Positions 25,847-34,325 of a stretch of 49,696 bases of DNA are shown in pieces. The notes beneath the pieces were generated by a model. That model was not told the origin of the DNA. It searched no databases and saw nothing but the letters and a program-made list of their open reading frames with translations. A program made the position numbers and the translations under genes. The stretch comes from an uncultured Chloroflexota bacterium (GTDB lineage Bacteria > Chloroflexota > Chloroflexia > Thermomicrobiales > UBA6265). Location: the NCBI GenBank assembly GCA_937870845.1, contig CALMZR010000407.1, positions 1 through 49,696 of the forward strand, in the 5' to 3' direction. Within the stretch, counting starts at the first letter, position 1; each line of letters begins with the position of its first letter.

Positions 25847-27469
25847 ATGACGACGCGGATCGGAACCGACGCGCTGCAACGGCTGCGTCAGGATGTCCTG
25901 GACGGCCGTCTCAGCAGGCGCGAAGCCTTGCGTCGCGCCTCACTGCTGGGCTTGAGCGCCACGGCCTTGGCCGGGCTGGCCTCTGCGGCGCCGGGTCGAG
26001 CCATCGCCGCCCTGCCCGCCGGGCAGAATGGCGAGCCGGTGCGCGGGGGCCGCGTGCGCGTCGGCATCCCTGGCTCCGCGGCCACGTTCGACCCCAACGT
26101 GGCCATCATCCTCGAGGCCATCTGGCCATGCGAGCTCCTCTACTCCAGCCTGGTCCGCATCAACCCGGAGATGGGCGTCGAAGCCGACCTGGCCACCGCC
26201 TGGGAGTCGAACGCTGCCGCCGACGAGTGGACCTTCACCCTGCGCGAGGGCGTCAAGTGGCACGACGGCGGCGATTTTTCCAGCGAGGACGTGGTCGCCA
26301 CCGTGGAGCGCATCCTCGACCCCGACCTCGCCTCCGCCTTCCGCGCCAACATCCTCATGATCGAGGAGATGGAAACCCCGAGCGCGACCGAGATCGTCTT
26401 CCGCCTCTCCGAGCCGTACGCCGAGTTTCCGGAGCTGATGGGCAACTACCAGGCGCGCATCACCCCGGCGGGGCGCTCCGACCGGCTGGAGACCGACCCG
26501 ATCGGCACCGGCCCCTACACCCTGGCCGAGCACGTGCCCGGAGAGCGCACCGTCCTGCGCCGCTTCGACGACTACTTCGACGCCGAGAACCAGGGCTTCC
26601 TTGACGAGGTCGAGTATCTGGCCATCCCGGAGGAGGCAACCAAGGCGGCGGCGCTGACCAGCGGCGGCATCGAGCTGGCAAATGAGTTCCTGCCCACGAC
26701 GCTGCCGACCATCCAGGGCGCCCCGCGCATCACCACCGCCGAGATCATCACCGGCGGCCATCAGCCGATTGTCATGGACGTCACCCAGGAGCCGTTCGGC
26801 GACGCTCGGGTGCGCACGGCGCTCAAGCTCTGCGCCGAGCGCGACGGCTTCCTCGCCGTCGTGCTGCAGGGGCACGGCGAGACCGCGGCCGACCAGTGCG
26901 TGCCCTCGATCGACCCGATGTACGGCGACATCCCCATCCCCGCCCAGAACATCCAGCGGGCGCAGGAGCTCCTCGCCGAGGCCGGGTACGCCGATGGGCT
27001 CGACCTGACGCTGCACACCAGCACCGGGCGGCCGGGGATGCAGGAGTCGGCCATCACCTTCAAGGACATGGCGGCGGCGGCCAATATCCGCATCGAGATC
27101 GTCAGCCACCCGATCGACAACTTCTGGGCCGACATCTGGAAGCAGACGCCCTTCTTCACCACCAACTGGACCGGGCGCCCGACGGCGGAGCAGATGATGT
27201 CGCTCATCTACCTGTGCGATTCGCCCGGCACCGAGAGCAAGTGGTGCAACGAAGAGTTTGACGCGCTGCTGGCCGACGTCCGCGGCACAGTCGACGAGGA
27301 CGAGCGGCGCCAGCTCATGACCCAGGCGCAACAAATCCTGGCCGACGACGGTCCGGCGATCATCCCCTACTTCCGCTCCTATATCACCGCCTACACGTCG
27401 CGTCTCCAGGGCTTCACGCCGCACCCCCTGCGCTGGCTCGACCTGCGCCGGGCCTGGCTGGCGGAGTAA
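25847..27469 (+). CDS. ABC transporter substrate-binding protein, family 5, tandem paralogue
   Basis: A 540-residue paralogue of the preceding gene product. Long shared blocks include YLAIPEEATK, AALTSGGIELANEF, HQPIVMDVT and PMYGD. The leader has a Tat-like motif (LSRREALRRASLLG) preceded by the DALQRLRQDVLDGR segment common in exported binding proteins of this type. I chose the ATG at 25847, with GGGAGG about seven bases upstream, over one at 25826. Tandem duplication has given the operon two receptors that may differ in ligand. Differences cluster in the C-terminal lobe loop (SNTESNWC versus PGTESKWC). A palindromic element follows before the permease gene. Confidence 0.92.
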   Translation: MTTRIGTDALQRLRQDVLDGRLSRREALRRASLLGLSATALAGLASAAPGRAIAALPAGQNGEPVRGGRVRVGIPGSAATFDPNVAIILEAIWPCELLYSSLVRINPEMGVEADLATAWESNAAADEWTFTLREGVKWHDGGDFSSEDVVATVERILDPDLASAFRANILMIEEMETPSATEIVFRLSEPYAEFPELMGNYQARITPAGRSDRLETDPIGTGPYTLAEHVPGERTVLRRFDDYFDAENQGFLDEVEYLAIPEEATKAAALTSGGIELANEFLPTTLPTIQGAPRITTAEIITGGHQPIVMDVTQEPFGDARVRTALKLCAERDGFLAVVLQGHGETAADQCVPSIDPMYGDIPIPAQNIQRAQELLAEAGYADGLDLTLHTSTGRPGMQESAITFKDMAAAANIRIEIVSHPIDNFWADIWKQTPFFTTNWTGRPTAEQMMSLIYLCDSPGTESKWCNEEFDALLADVRGTVDEDERRQLMTQAQQILADDGPAIIPYFRSYITAYTSRLQGFTPHPLRWLDLRRAWLAE

Positions 27470-27505
27470 GCGCCGGCCGCCTCGTGCTGGATCGACACGC
27501 TACTG

Positions 27506-27592
27506 GTGTCATTCCCACGAAGGAGGAATCTCGGCCCCCAGGGCGGCGCCGACTGGCCCGCACGAGATTCCTCGCTCCGCTCGGAATGACAC
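27506..27592. repeat. 87-bp terminal-inverted-repeat element, copy 2 (inverted)
   Basis: GTGTCATTCC (27506-27515) and GGAATGACAC (27583-27592) are perfect terminal inverted repeats. Relative to the copy at 21514 it is in the opposite orientation. The arms, about 28 bases each, form a long hairpin with an unrelated core. It sits between the second binding-protein gene and the first permease gene of the operon. Confidence 0.8.
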
Positions 27593-27670
27593 CCCAGAGG
27601 AGTAGCGCTCCCTGGAGGATCGAACCAATGGGTAGCCATCCGAGGCCGCGGCCGAGCCGCTGGACGCGCA

Positions 27671-28612
27671 GTGCTTAGGTTTCTGGGGCGGCGCTTCGCC
27701 TTCATGGCGCTGACGCTGGTCATCGTCTCCATCGTCATTTTCGCGGTGACGGAGCTGCTGCCGGGCGACGTGGCCGTGATGATCCTGGGCAGCGAAGCGA
27801 CCGACGAAACGCTCGCCGCGCTGCGGACGCAGCTCGGCCTGGACCGCCCGGCCCCGGCCCGCTACGTCGACTGGCTCTCCGGCGCGGCACGCGGCGACTT
27901 CGGCGAGTCGCTCCGGATGCGCACCGAGGTCGGGCCGCTGGTGTTCGAGCGCCTCAAGAACTCGCTGGCCCTGGCGGGGATCGCCTTCGCCGTCGGCGTG
28001 CCGCTGGCGCTCGGGCTGGGCATCGTCGCCGGCTTGCGCAAGGACCGTCCGATCGACAAGGCGATCACGATGACGACGCTGGTCGGCATCTCCGTGCCCG
28101 AGTTCGTCATCGGCAGCGTGCTCATTATCCTCTTCGCCTCGCTGTGGCCGATCCTGCCCGCCACCAGCCTCATCGATCCCAGCGCCAACCCGCTGGAAAG
28201 CCTCAAGTACCTGATCCTGCCGGCCGCGACGCTGGTCCTCGTCACGCTGGCGCACACGGCTCGCATGACCCGCGCCAACGTCGTGCGCGTGCTGCGCACC
28301 GATTACGTGCGCACGGCGATCCTGAAGGGGATGCCGCGGGCGCGCGTAATCCTGCGCCACGTCCTGCCCAACGCGCTGCTCCCCTCGATCACCATCATCG
28401 CCATCAACGTCGGCTGGATGATTGGCGGCCTCATCGTCGTCGAAACCGTGTTCGGCTATCCGGGGCTGGGGCAACTGATGATTTTCGCCGTCACCAACCG
28501 CGACGTGCCGCTCGTGCAGGCCGTGGCCCTGCTGGTGGCGACCATCTACGCCGTGGCCAACCTGGGGGCCGATCTCCTCTACGCCGCATTGAACCCCCGC
28601 ATTCGCTATTAG
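27671..28612 (+). CDS. ABC transporter permease, DppB/OppB type
   Basis: A 313-residue inner-membrane permease with the N-terminal signature [23 protein letters not shown] (first membrane helix) and the periplasmic [13 protein letters not shown]. The EAA loop is in [25 protein letters not shown] (written here in two parts, [13 protein letters not shown] and [12 protein letters not shown]). It ends with [17 protein letters not shown], the standard DppB C-terminus. The start is a GTG; the ribosome site is weak. The preceding 201-bp gap holds a palindromic element. Together with the next gene it forms the membrane channel for both binding proteins. Confidence 0.92.
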   Translation: MLRFLGRRFAFMALTLVIVSIVIFAVTELLPGDVAVMILGSEATDETLAALRTQLGLDRPAPARYVDWLSGAARGDFGESLRMRTEVGPLVFERLKNSLALAGIAFAVGVPLALGLGIVAGLRKDRPIDKAITMTTLVGISVPEFVIGSVLIILFASLWPILPATSLIDPSANPLESLKYLILPAATLVLVTLAHTARMTRANVVRVLRTDYVRTAILKGMPRARVILRHVLPNALLPSITIIAINVGWMIGGLIVVETVFGYPGLGQLMIFAVTNRDVPLVQAVALLVATIYAVANLGADLLYAALNPRIRY

Positions 28613-28624
28613 GGGAGGGGACGC

Positions 28625-29584
28625 ATGATCGTGGACGCAACCCGCAGACAAGGCCCCGGAGGCGCCAGGGCCGGAATTGCTCGCCCCGCCCCCTGGACGA
28701 CCGCCGGCATCCCGTCAGCGGAAGACGCCGTCGCCCCCGCGCCGACGCCTCGTTGGCGGCGCCTCCTGGCCACAACCTCCGCAACCATCGGCGGCGTCAT
28801 TCTCCTCGTCTATCTGCTCCTGGCGGTCTTCGGCGCAGCCATCGCTCCCTACCCGCCACTGGAGTTCCACTACCAGGACACGTTGCAGCCCCCGTCGGGA
28901 ACCTTCCTGCTCGGCACCGACCAGTTCGGCCGCGACGTCCTCAGCCGCATCCTGGCCGGCACGCGCAGCATCATCCTGATCGCATTCGGGGCGACCGCCC
29001 TTGGGGTGGTCGGCGGCACGCTCGTCGGGCTGACCGCCGGCTACTACGGCGGCAAGATCGACGAGACGATCATGCGCGTCGCCGACGGGCTGATGAGCTT
29101 CCCCTCGCTGCTGCTGGCGCTGCTGATCCTGACCACGCTCGGCTCGAGCCTGGTCAACATCGTCATCGGCGTGGCCATCACCTTCGTGCCACGCGTGGCG
29201 CGCATCATCCGCAGCGTGGCCCTCGACATCCGCACCCAGCCGTTCGTGCAGGCGGCGCAGGCGCGCGGCGAGCGAGCGCCCTACATCATCACCCGCGAGA
29301 TGCTGCCCAACGCCTTGCCGGCCATCATCGTCGAGAGCTCGATCCGGGTCGGCTACGCCATCCTGATCGGCGCCTCGCTCGGCTTTCTCGGCCTCGGCGT
29401 GCAGCCTCCCACCCCCGACTGGGGTCTGATGATCTACGAAGGGCGCAGCATGATCCAGACCGCTCCCTGGCTCGTCCTCGGCCCGGCCGTCGCCATCTCC
29501 CTCCTCGTCATCGCCGCCAACCTCTTCGCCGACGGCCTGAGCCGCGTGCTCGACAGCAGCGAGCGGATGGAGGAGCTGGCATGA
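28625..29584 (+). CDS. ABC transporter permease, DppC/OppC type
   Basis: A 319-residue permease. Typical features are the extracytoplasmic [27 protein letters not shown] block (its core [14 protein letters not shown] is the DppC hallmark), [12 protein letters not shown], the EAA loop around [17 protein letters not shown] and [16 protein letters not shown]. The N-terminal 50 residues are a hydrophilic, Ala/Pro-rich leader. AGGGGAGGGGACGC precedes the ATG. Its last codon overlaps the next gene (ATGA), indicating coupled translation with the fused ATPase. Confidence 0.93.
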   Translation: MIVDATRRQGPGGARAGIARPAPWTTAGIPSAEDAVAPAPTPRWRRLLATTSATIGGVILLVYLLLAVFGAAIAPYPPLEFHYQDTLQPPSGTFLLGTDQFGRDVLSRILAGTRSIILIAFGATALGVVGGTLVGLTAGYYGGKIDETIMRVADGLMSFPSLLLALLILTTLGSSLVNIVIGVAITFVPRVARIIRSVALDIRTQPFVQAAQARGERAPYIITREMLPNALPAIIVESSIRVGYAILIGASLGFLGLGVQPPTPDWGLMIYEGRSMIQTAPWLVLGPAVAISLLVIAANLFADGLSRVLDSSERMEELA

Positions 29585-31812
29585 CGAGTCGCGAGTCGCG
29601 AGTCGGAAGTCGTGAGTCGGATGTGCGAAACCGCGGGTCGGTTGGGAGGCTGGATGGAGAAGCACGTCTGGCGCGCCATGCTCACGACTCACGACTCACG
29701 ACTCACGACTCCGAGGTCGTCCTCGACATCCGCGATTTGCGCGTCACCTACGGCAGCGGCCCGGAGCAGGTCGAAGCCGTTCGTGGAGCTTCGCTCGCGG
29801 TGGGCGCGGGAGAGGTGTTGGGCCTCGTCGGCGAGTCGGGCTGCGGCAAGACCACCCTGGCCTTCACCGCTATCGGGCACGTGGCCGCCGGGGGGCGGGT
29901 GACCGCAGGCGAGGTTCTCTACAAGGGACGGAATATCTTTGCCTTCTCGCCCCAAGAGCTGCAGCGGCTGCGCGGGCGCGACGTGGCGATGGTCTATCAG
30001 AATCCCATGGCCTCGCTCAATCCCTCCATGCGCATCGGCGACCAGATCGCCGAGGTCTTGCGCATCCACGAAGGGTTGAGCGCGGGCGAAGCAAAGCAGC
30101 GCGTCCGGGCCTTGCTCGATAGCGTCCACCTGCCCGACCCCGAGGAGATCGTCGCCCGCTACCCCCATCAGCTCTCCGGCGGCCAGCAGCAGCGCGTCAT
30201 CATCGCCATGGGGCTCGCCTGCAACCCCTCGCTGCTCATCCTCGACGAGCCGACGACCGGGCTCGACGTGACGACCGAGGCGACCATCCTCGACCTCGTC
30301 GCCGAGCTGAAGCACCAGATCAACTCGGCCATCGTCTACGTCAGCCACAACCTGGGCGTCATCGCCCGCGTCTGCGACCGGGTTGCGGTCATGTACGCCG
30401 GCGAGATCGCCGAGGAGGCGCCGATCGACGCCCTCTTCGCCAGCCCTCGCCATCCCTACACCGCCGGCCTGCTGAAGGCCGTGCCCAGCATCGGCCGCGC
30501 CGGTCACCCCCTGACCCCGATCCCGGGCCAGCTCCCCCGGCCAGGGCGCCTCCCCCACGGTTGCGCCTTCTCCCTGCGCTGCCAGTACGCCCGCGACATC
30601 TGCGTGGCTGAGCATCCGCCGCTCTTGGACGCGGGCGAGGGGCGCGTGTCGCGGTGCTTCTTCTGGAAGGAAGTAGGCAAGAAAGCCCTCACCCCCCACG
30701 CCCCCTTGAGCGACGTGCTCCCCTCTCTCCGCTCCGAGGGGAAACTCCCCCCTCAGGTCGAGGGGGGCTCGGGGGGGAGCCGGGGCGCGGGCAAGGGGCA
30801 AGGCCCCATCCTCGAGCTCACCGATCTGCGCAAGTACTACTCCCAGCGCCGCGGCGTCTTTGCCGCAGATCGGGTCGTCAAGGCCGTCGACGGCGTCTCC
30901 CTCGATCTGAAAGCCGGGGAGACACTGGCGGTCGTCGGCGAGTCCGGCTGTGGCAAGACGACGCTGTCGAGCTGCGTCATCGGCTTGCAGCCGCCCGACG
31001 GCGGGGAGATGCGCCTCTTCGGCGCCCCGCTCAAGGACCGCGCCAGCGCCCGGCCGAAGGAGCGGCGACGGCAGATCCAGATCGTCTTCCAGAATCCCGA
31101 CACCGCCCTCAACCCCGCGCACACGATCCTGGAGATCGTCGGCCGTCCGTTGCGGCTCTTCCATGGCGTGCGCGACAAGCAGGAGCTGCGCTCCCGCGTG
31201 GAAGGCATCCTGGCATCGGTGAACCTCGACACATCCTTCCTGGACCGCTACCCGGCCCAGCTCTCCGGCGGTCAGAAGCAGCGTATCGGCATTGCCCGCG
31301 CCCTGGCCGCGGGACCTTCCATCCTCGTCTGCGACGAGCCGGTCTCGGCCCTCGACGTCTCCATCCAGGCGACGGTCCTCAACCTGCTCCAGAAGCTGCA
31401 GGACGAGGAGGAGTTGTCGTACCTGTTCATCTCCCACGACCTGAGCGTGGTGCAGCACCTGGCCAACCGGGTCGCCGTGATGTACCTGGGCCAGATCATG
31501 GAGACGGGGACCACCGAGCAGGTCTTCTCCCCGCCGTACCACCCGTACACCGAAGCCCTCGTCTCCGCTGTCCCCATTCCCGACCCGAACGCGGTGCAGG
31601 AGCGCATTCGTCTGGAAGGTCCCGTGCCCGGCGCGGGGAGCCGGCCCACCGGCTGCCCCTTTGAGACCCGTTGCCCGCGCAAGCTGGGGCCGATCTGCGA
31701 GCAGGAAGCGCCGCCGGTGCAGGCCGCCGCGGAGGGGCACACGATCCGCTGCCACATCCCGCTCGAAGAGCTGTCGCGGCTGGGGCCGGTCATCGAGTTG
31801 ACGCCGGTCTAG
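29581..31812 (+). CDS. Fused DppD-DppF-type ABC ATPase (two nucleotide-binding domains)
   Basis: A 743-residue fusion of the two ATPases that normally come as separate DppD and DppF subunits. The first domain has Walker [10 protein letters not shown] (84-92), LSGGQQQR (198-205), Walker B LLILDEP and an oligopeptide-transporter C-terminal domain with cysteines ([20 protein letters not shown]). The second has Walker [10 protein letters not shown] (453-461), LSGGQKQR and a matching cysteine segment ([21 protein letters not shown]). Residues ~366-408 are a Gly/Pro/Ser-rich linker whose DNA is C/G-run palindromic. Residues 2-44 come from a tandem GACTCACGACT-type repeat. Double ATPases of this kind are known (for example GsiA). 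The ATG overlaps the upstream permease stop (ATGA). Confidence 0.9.
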   Translation: MTSRESRVGSRESDVRNRGSVGRLDGEARLARHAHDSRLTTHDSEVVLDIRDLRVTYGSGPEQVEAVRGASLAVGAGEVLGLVGESGCGKTTLAFTAIGHVAAGGRVTAGEVLYKGRNIFAFSPQELQRLRGRDVAMVYQNPMASLNPSMRIGDQIAEVLRIHEGLSAGEAKQRVRALLDSVHLPDPEEIVARYPHQLSGGQQQRVIIAMGLACNPSLLILDEPTTGLDVTTEATILDLVAELKHQINSAIVYVSHNLGVIARVCDRVAVMYAGEIAEEAPIDALFASPRHPYTAGLLKAVPSIGRAGHPLTPIPGQLPRPGRLPHGCAFSLRCQYARDICVAEHPPLLDAGEGRVSRCFFWKEVGKKALTPHAPLSDVLPSLRSEGKLPPQVEGGSGGSRGAGKGQGPILELTDLRKYYSQRRGVFAADRVVKAVDGVSLDLKAGETLAVVGESGCGKTTLSSCVIGLQPPDGGEMRLFGAPLKDRASARPKERRRQIQIVFQNPDTALNPAHTILEIVGRPLRLFHGVRDKQELRSRVEGILASVNLDTSFLDRYPAQLSGGQKQRIGIARALAAGPSILVCDEPVSALDVSIQATVLNLLQKLQDEEELSYLFISHDLSVVQHLANRVAVMYLGQIMETGTTEQVFSPPYHPYTEALVSAVPIPDPNAVQERIRLEGPVPGAGSRPTGCPFETRCPRKLGPICEQEAPPVQAAAEGHTIRCHIPLEELSRLGPVIELTPV
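29584..29713. repeat. Tandem and inverted GACTCACGACT-type repeat inside the ATPase 5' end
   Basis: The left part has GAGTCGCGAGTCGCGAGTCG-like units. The right part has at least three GACTCAC-type units (about 29683-29711), which are their inverse complement. The stretch is read in frame as residues 2-44 of the fused ATPase, a region without homology to ATPases. Confidence 0.7.
30685..30790. repeat. C/G-run palindromic sequence encoding the ATPase linker
   Basis: Contains CCCTCACCCCCCA near 30687, as in the family-A repeats, and a perfect hairpin CCCCCCTC (30747-30754) with GAGGGGGG (30760-30767). In frame it encodes the low-complexity linker between the two ATPase domains. Confidence 0.55.
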
Positions 31813-31862
31813 ACGAAGCGCTGCCGTACCCGACGTGCGCGGCGATGCCTCTGGCGTAAGGG

Positions 31863-32738
31863 TCAGGCGCTTGCCGCGGAGTCGCCCTCGGCGCCGTCTC
31901 GTCGCCTCGTGGCCAGCGCTTTCGAGGCCGCGAGGATCGCCGCCAGCAGAGCCCAGGGAGCAGCGGCCCCAGTTTCGCCCGCTGCGCCGACGCCAGTGTC
32001 CGGGAGCTTCACCGGGGGGCAGTCCCCGCTCGGGCAGTCGCAGATGCCCTCGAAGCACGTGAGCGGCGGCGTGCACGCATTGCCGCAGGCGCCACAGTTG
32101 TTGTTGTCGCAACAGGTCGCCACGCATTCGCCGTTGCAGACGACTTCACCTTCGGCGCAGCACAATCCGCTTGGGCAATCGCACACCCCCTCGAAACAGG
32201 TGAAGGGCGGCGTGCAGGCATTGCCGCAGGCTCCACAATGCTCGTTGTTGCAGCAGGTGGCGACGCATTCGCCGTCGCACTCGACCTCGCCTTCGGCGCA
32301 GGCGCCCCCAGACGAGACGCAGGCGCCGCCCGAGCAGACACCGCCGGGGCACGCGTTGCCGCAGGCGCCGCAGTGGGCCGGGTCGGAGGACAGATCGCGG
32401 CAGCCGTCGACCGCGCCGCAGTATTCGACACCGACCGGGCAGCTCGCCCGGACGCACTCGCCGCCACGGCACTCCACCGGGACGAGGCCGCTCTCGCAGA
32501 CGGCTCCGCAGGCTCCGCAGTTGTCCAGATCCGATTGCACATCGACGCAGTCGCCCAAGGCCCCGCACTGGGTGAAACCAGGCTCGCAGGCGGCTGACGC
32601 GGGTTCGTCCTGCGCCGCGGAAACCCGCGCCGAGCGGGCGGACGATAGCGCAAGCGCGACTACGGCAGCCAGACCCTGGCGCCGAGATGCCGAAACAGAA
32701 AGCGTGCGCGTGAGGCGATCGAAACGATTGGCGTCCAT
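31863..32738 (-). CDS. Cysteine-rich secreted protein with tandem repeats and LPDTG-type C-terminal tail
   Basis: A 291-residue exported protein. The leader is RFDRLTRTLSVSASRRQG plus the hydrophobic LAAVVALALSSARSA, a weak Tat-like type seen in other secreted proteins of this lineage. Residues 51-240 are cysteine-dense with NCGACG-type units. Two 45-residue repeats (147-191 and 194-238) share EGEV, ECVATCC, CGACGNACTPP, TCFEG and CDCPSG. The C-terminus has LPDTG (245-249), then a hydrophobic stretch (PWALLAAILAAS) and ATRRR, the layout of a sortase sorting signal or a similar tail. No sortase gene is in view. I chose the ATG at 32738; a longer frame to 32852 has no support. The function is unknown; surface display is inferred. 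Confidence 0.78.
   Translation of the reverse strand: MDANRFDRLTRTLSVSASRRQGLAAVVALALSSARSARVSAAQDEPASAACEPGFTQCGALGDCVDVQSDLDNCGACGAVCESGLVPVECRGGECVRASCPVGVEYCGAVDGCRDLSSDPAHCGACGNACPGGVCSGGACVSSGGACAEGEVECDGECVATCCNNEHCGACGNACTPPFTCFEGVCDCPSGLCCAEGEVVCNGECVATCCDNNNCGACGNACTPPLTCFEGICDCPSGDCPPVKLPDTGVGAAGETGAAAPWALLAAILAASKALATRRRDGAEGDSAASA
32025..32300. repeat. Direct repeat within the cysteine-rich gene
   Basis: Two 135-bp units (32025-32159 and 32166-32300) encode near-identical 45-residue cysteine-rich modules separated by two residues, evidence of a recent internal duplication. Confidence 0.75.
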
Positions 32739-33080
32739 GGCGATCTTCTCCGGCAGGCGGCGACCTGATGCCCAACACCACGAGCGCCGACAGCCATGCA
32801 TCAACCGGGCCACCGCTCCCCGGGGCGCCACCCCGCCAGTGTTCCCACGCAATCGATCGGCGCCAGCGGCATCAAGACCCGGACTGAGCCAGTCTTGACG
32901 CCTTCAGGAGCCGCTTCGATACGATGTCCCAGGCGAGGCCCTGAACCGCCGTTCGGCACAAGCCCTGGACATCGCAGCGGGCCTCGGCACTGCTGCGAAA
33001 AAACGCGCCCGAGGCCGATGCATTGCAGCCGGCTTACGATAGGCGCCCGTTGCGCAATGCCCGTGGAAAGGATGGTCAGC
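32739..33080. other. 342-bp divergent intergenic region, no gene seen
   Basis: Lies between the divergent cysteine-rich and MaoC genes. It contains a 7-bp dyad, TCAAGAC (32872-32878) and GTCTTGA (32892-32898). A TTGACG near 32895 is a possible -35, but the best -10 candidate (TACGAT) is spaced 19 bases away. No gene or RNA is supported. Confidence 0.4.
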
Positions 33081-33515
33081 ATGTCCAAGGAGTCGCCTGA
33101 GACCGGATTCATCCCGGTCGGCACGCGCGTAGAGTTCGCCAAGACCGTCAGCGAATCAGACATCTACCTGTTCGCCGGCATCACGGGCGACTTCAGCCCC
33201 AACCACGTCAACGCCGAGTACATGAAGACGACGCCCTACGGCACGATCGTCGCCCACGGCGTGCTGATCGTCGGCCTCATGTCGACCTGCTCCACCAAGG
33301 TGTTGGAGCATACCCTGACTCGTCGCCCGGCGGTCTCCTACGGCTACGATCGCATTCGCTTCGTGCAACCGGTGCGTGTCGGCGACACGGTGACGGTTTC
33401 GTACGAGATCACCGGTGTCGACGCCGAGGCGGCAAAAACCACCGCGAACATCACCGCCGTGAATCAGGACGGCCAGGTCGTCGCGGTGGCCACGCACATC
33501 CTGAAGTTCCTCTAG
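33081..33515 (+). CDS. MaoC-like (R)-specific enoyl-CoA hydratase
   Basis: A 144-residue single hot-dog-fold protein. The hydratase dyad is visible as Asp37 and His42 in GDFSPNHVNAEY, followed by TPYGTIVAHGVL, the standard MaoC/PhaJ signature. The C-terminal strands (RIRFVQPVRVGDTVTVSYEI, then VATHILKFL) fit the fold. GGAAAGGA lies eight bases before the ATG at 33081; an in-frame ATG at 33072 is less well placed. PhaJ-type members hydrate trans-2-enoyl-CoA to (R)-3-hydroxyacyl-CoA. It is an isolated gene, with no beta-oxidation gene directly next to it. Confidence 0.87.
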   Translation: MSKESPETGFIPVGTRVEFAKTVSESDIYLFAGITGDFSPNHVNAEYMKTTPYGTIVAHGVLIVGLMSTCSTKVLEHTLTRRPAVSYGYDRIRFVQPVRVGDTVTVSYEITGVDAEAAKTTANITAVNQDGQVVAVATHILKFL

Positions 33516-33550
33516 CGCGGGGTCCAGGAGCCGAGTCGTTCCGACGCGCC

Positions 33551-34141
33551 CTACTCCGGTTCCGGCTCGGTCACGTCTCCGGTCTCCAGATCGACGGCGA
33601 AGTCGGCATCCGTGACGTCGCCCACGACATCGCCTTCGGCGGCGTACGTGTAGCCCGCGTCCGTCCCCGGCGTCGCGTCGCCCTCGATGGCGGCGCCGAC
33701 CCGAAACGTGACCTGATCCGGTTGCGATTCGGGCAAGTCAAACATCACTTCGAGCAAGAACGGTTGCTCCCCGGCGTCGCCGGCGTCCACGACGCCTTCG
33801 ACCCGCCGTCCCTCCCCGACGGCAAGCCCAAGATTTTCGTAGTTGGTGATGCGTACGCTCTCCAGCGTCACGCCAACCGAGCCGTCCTCCCAGCGCACGC
33901 GCCCCAGGAAGATCGGCTGGCTTTCGGCGCCGTCGTCTTCGGTCGTCATCCTCGAAGCAAAGAGGGAGAACCGGGCTTCGCCTTCCGCAAACTGCACCAA
34001 CCCGCCGCCGGCGACGCCGCGCTGGGTAATGACCCGGCTCCGCACCTGCATCCTGGGGACAGTCAATCCCACCGCGGCGGCGAATCCACCGCCAATAGCC
34101 ATGCGCCGATCGATGGCGCCCACGTCGAGACGTTCCTTCAT
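33551..34141 (-). CDS. Tat-type secreted protein of unknown function
   Basis: A 196-residue protein with a short leader (DRRMAIGGGFAAAVGLTVPRM, residues 11-31) containing a twin arginine, then a beta-rich domain. Strand-like segments include EARFSLFASRMT, IFLGRVRWED, VGVTLESVRITNYE and FLLEVMFDLPE. The C-terminus is acidic (EPEPE). GGAGGT precedes the ATG. I recognise no family. It converges with the MaoC gene and is divergent from the cyclase regulator at 34326. Confidence 0.65.
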   Translation of the reverse strand: MKERLDVGAIDRRMAIGGGFAAAVGLTVPRMQVRSRVITQRGVAGGGLVQFAEGEARFSLFASRMTTEDDGAESQPIFLGRVRWEDGSVGVTLESVRITNYENLGLAVGEGRRVEGVVDAGDAGEQPFLLEVMFDLPESQPDQVTFRVGAAIEGDATPGTDAGYTYAAEGDVVGDVTDADFAVDLETGDVTEPEPE

Positions 34142-34325
34142 GGCGTACCTCCAACCCCGCGCACGGGCGCGCTGCGCCCGCCGCCGCTGATGAGCCTTCT
34201 CTAACGCCGCGTCAATCGTGCCAGCCGCCGCGGGCGCGCGCCATCTGCCGTCGTGCTAGCATCGCCGATAGCAGTCCCCTCCCGCCAACGAGGAGCCATC
34301 GCCGAACGAGTACAGACCGGTTTCC

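Noticed and set aside
29680-29713. Possible CRISPR-like short direct repeats (GACTCAC units)
   Set aside because: The units are contiguous without spacers, have inverse-complement units nearby, and no cas gene is present.
29689-32127. An 812-codon minus-strand frame opposite the fused ATPase
   Set aside because: No recognisable domain and no ribosome site. The plus-strand ATPase motifs are complete, so this is a compositional shadow.
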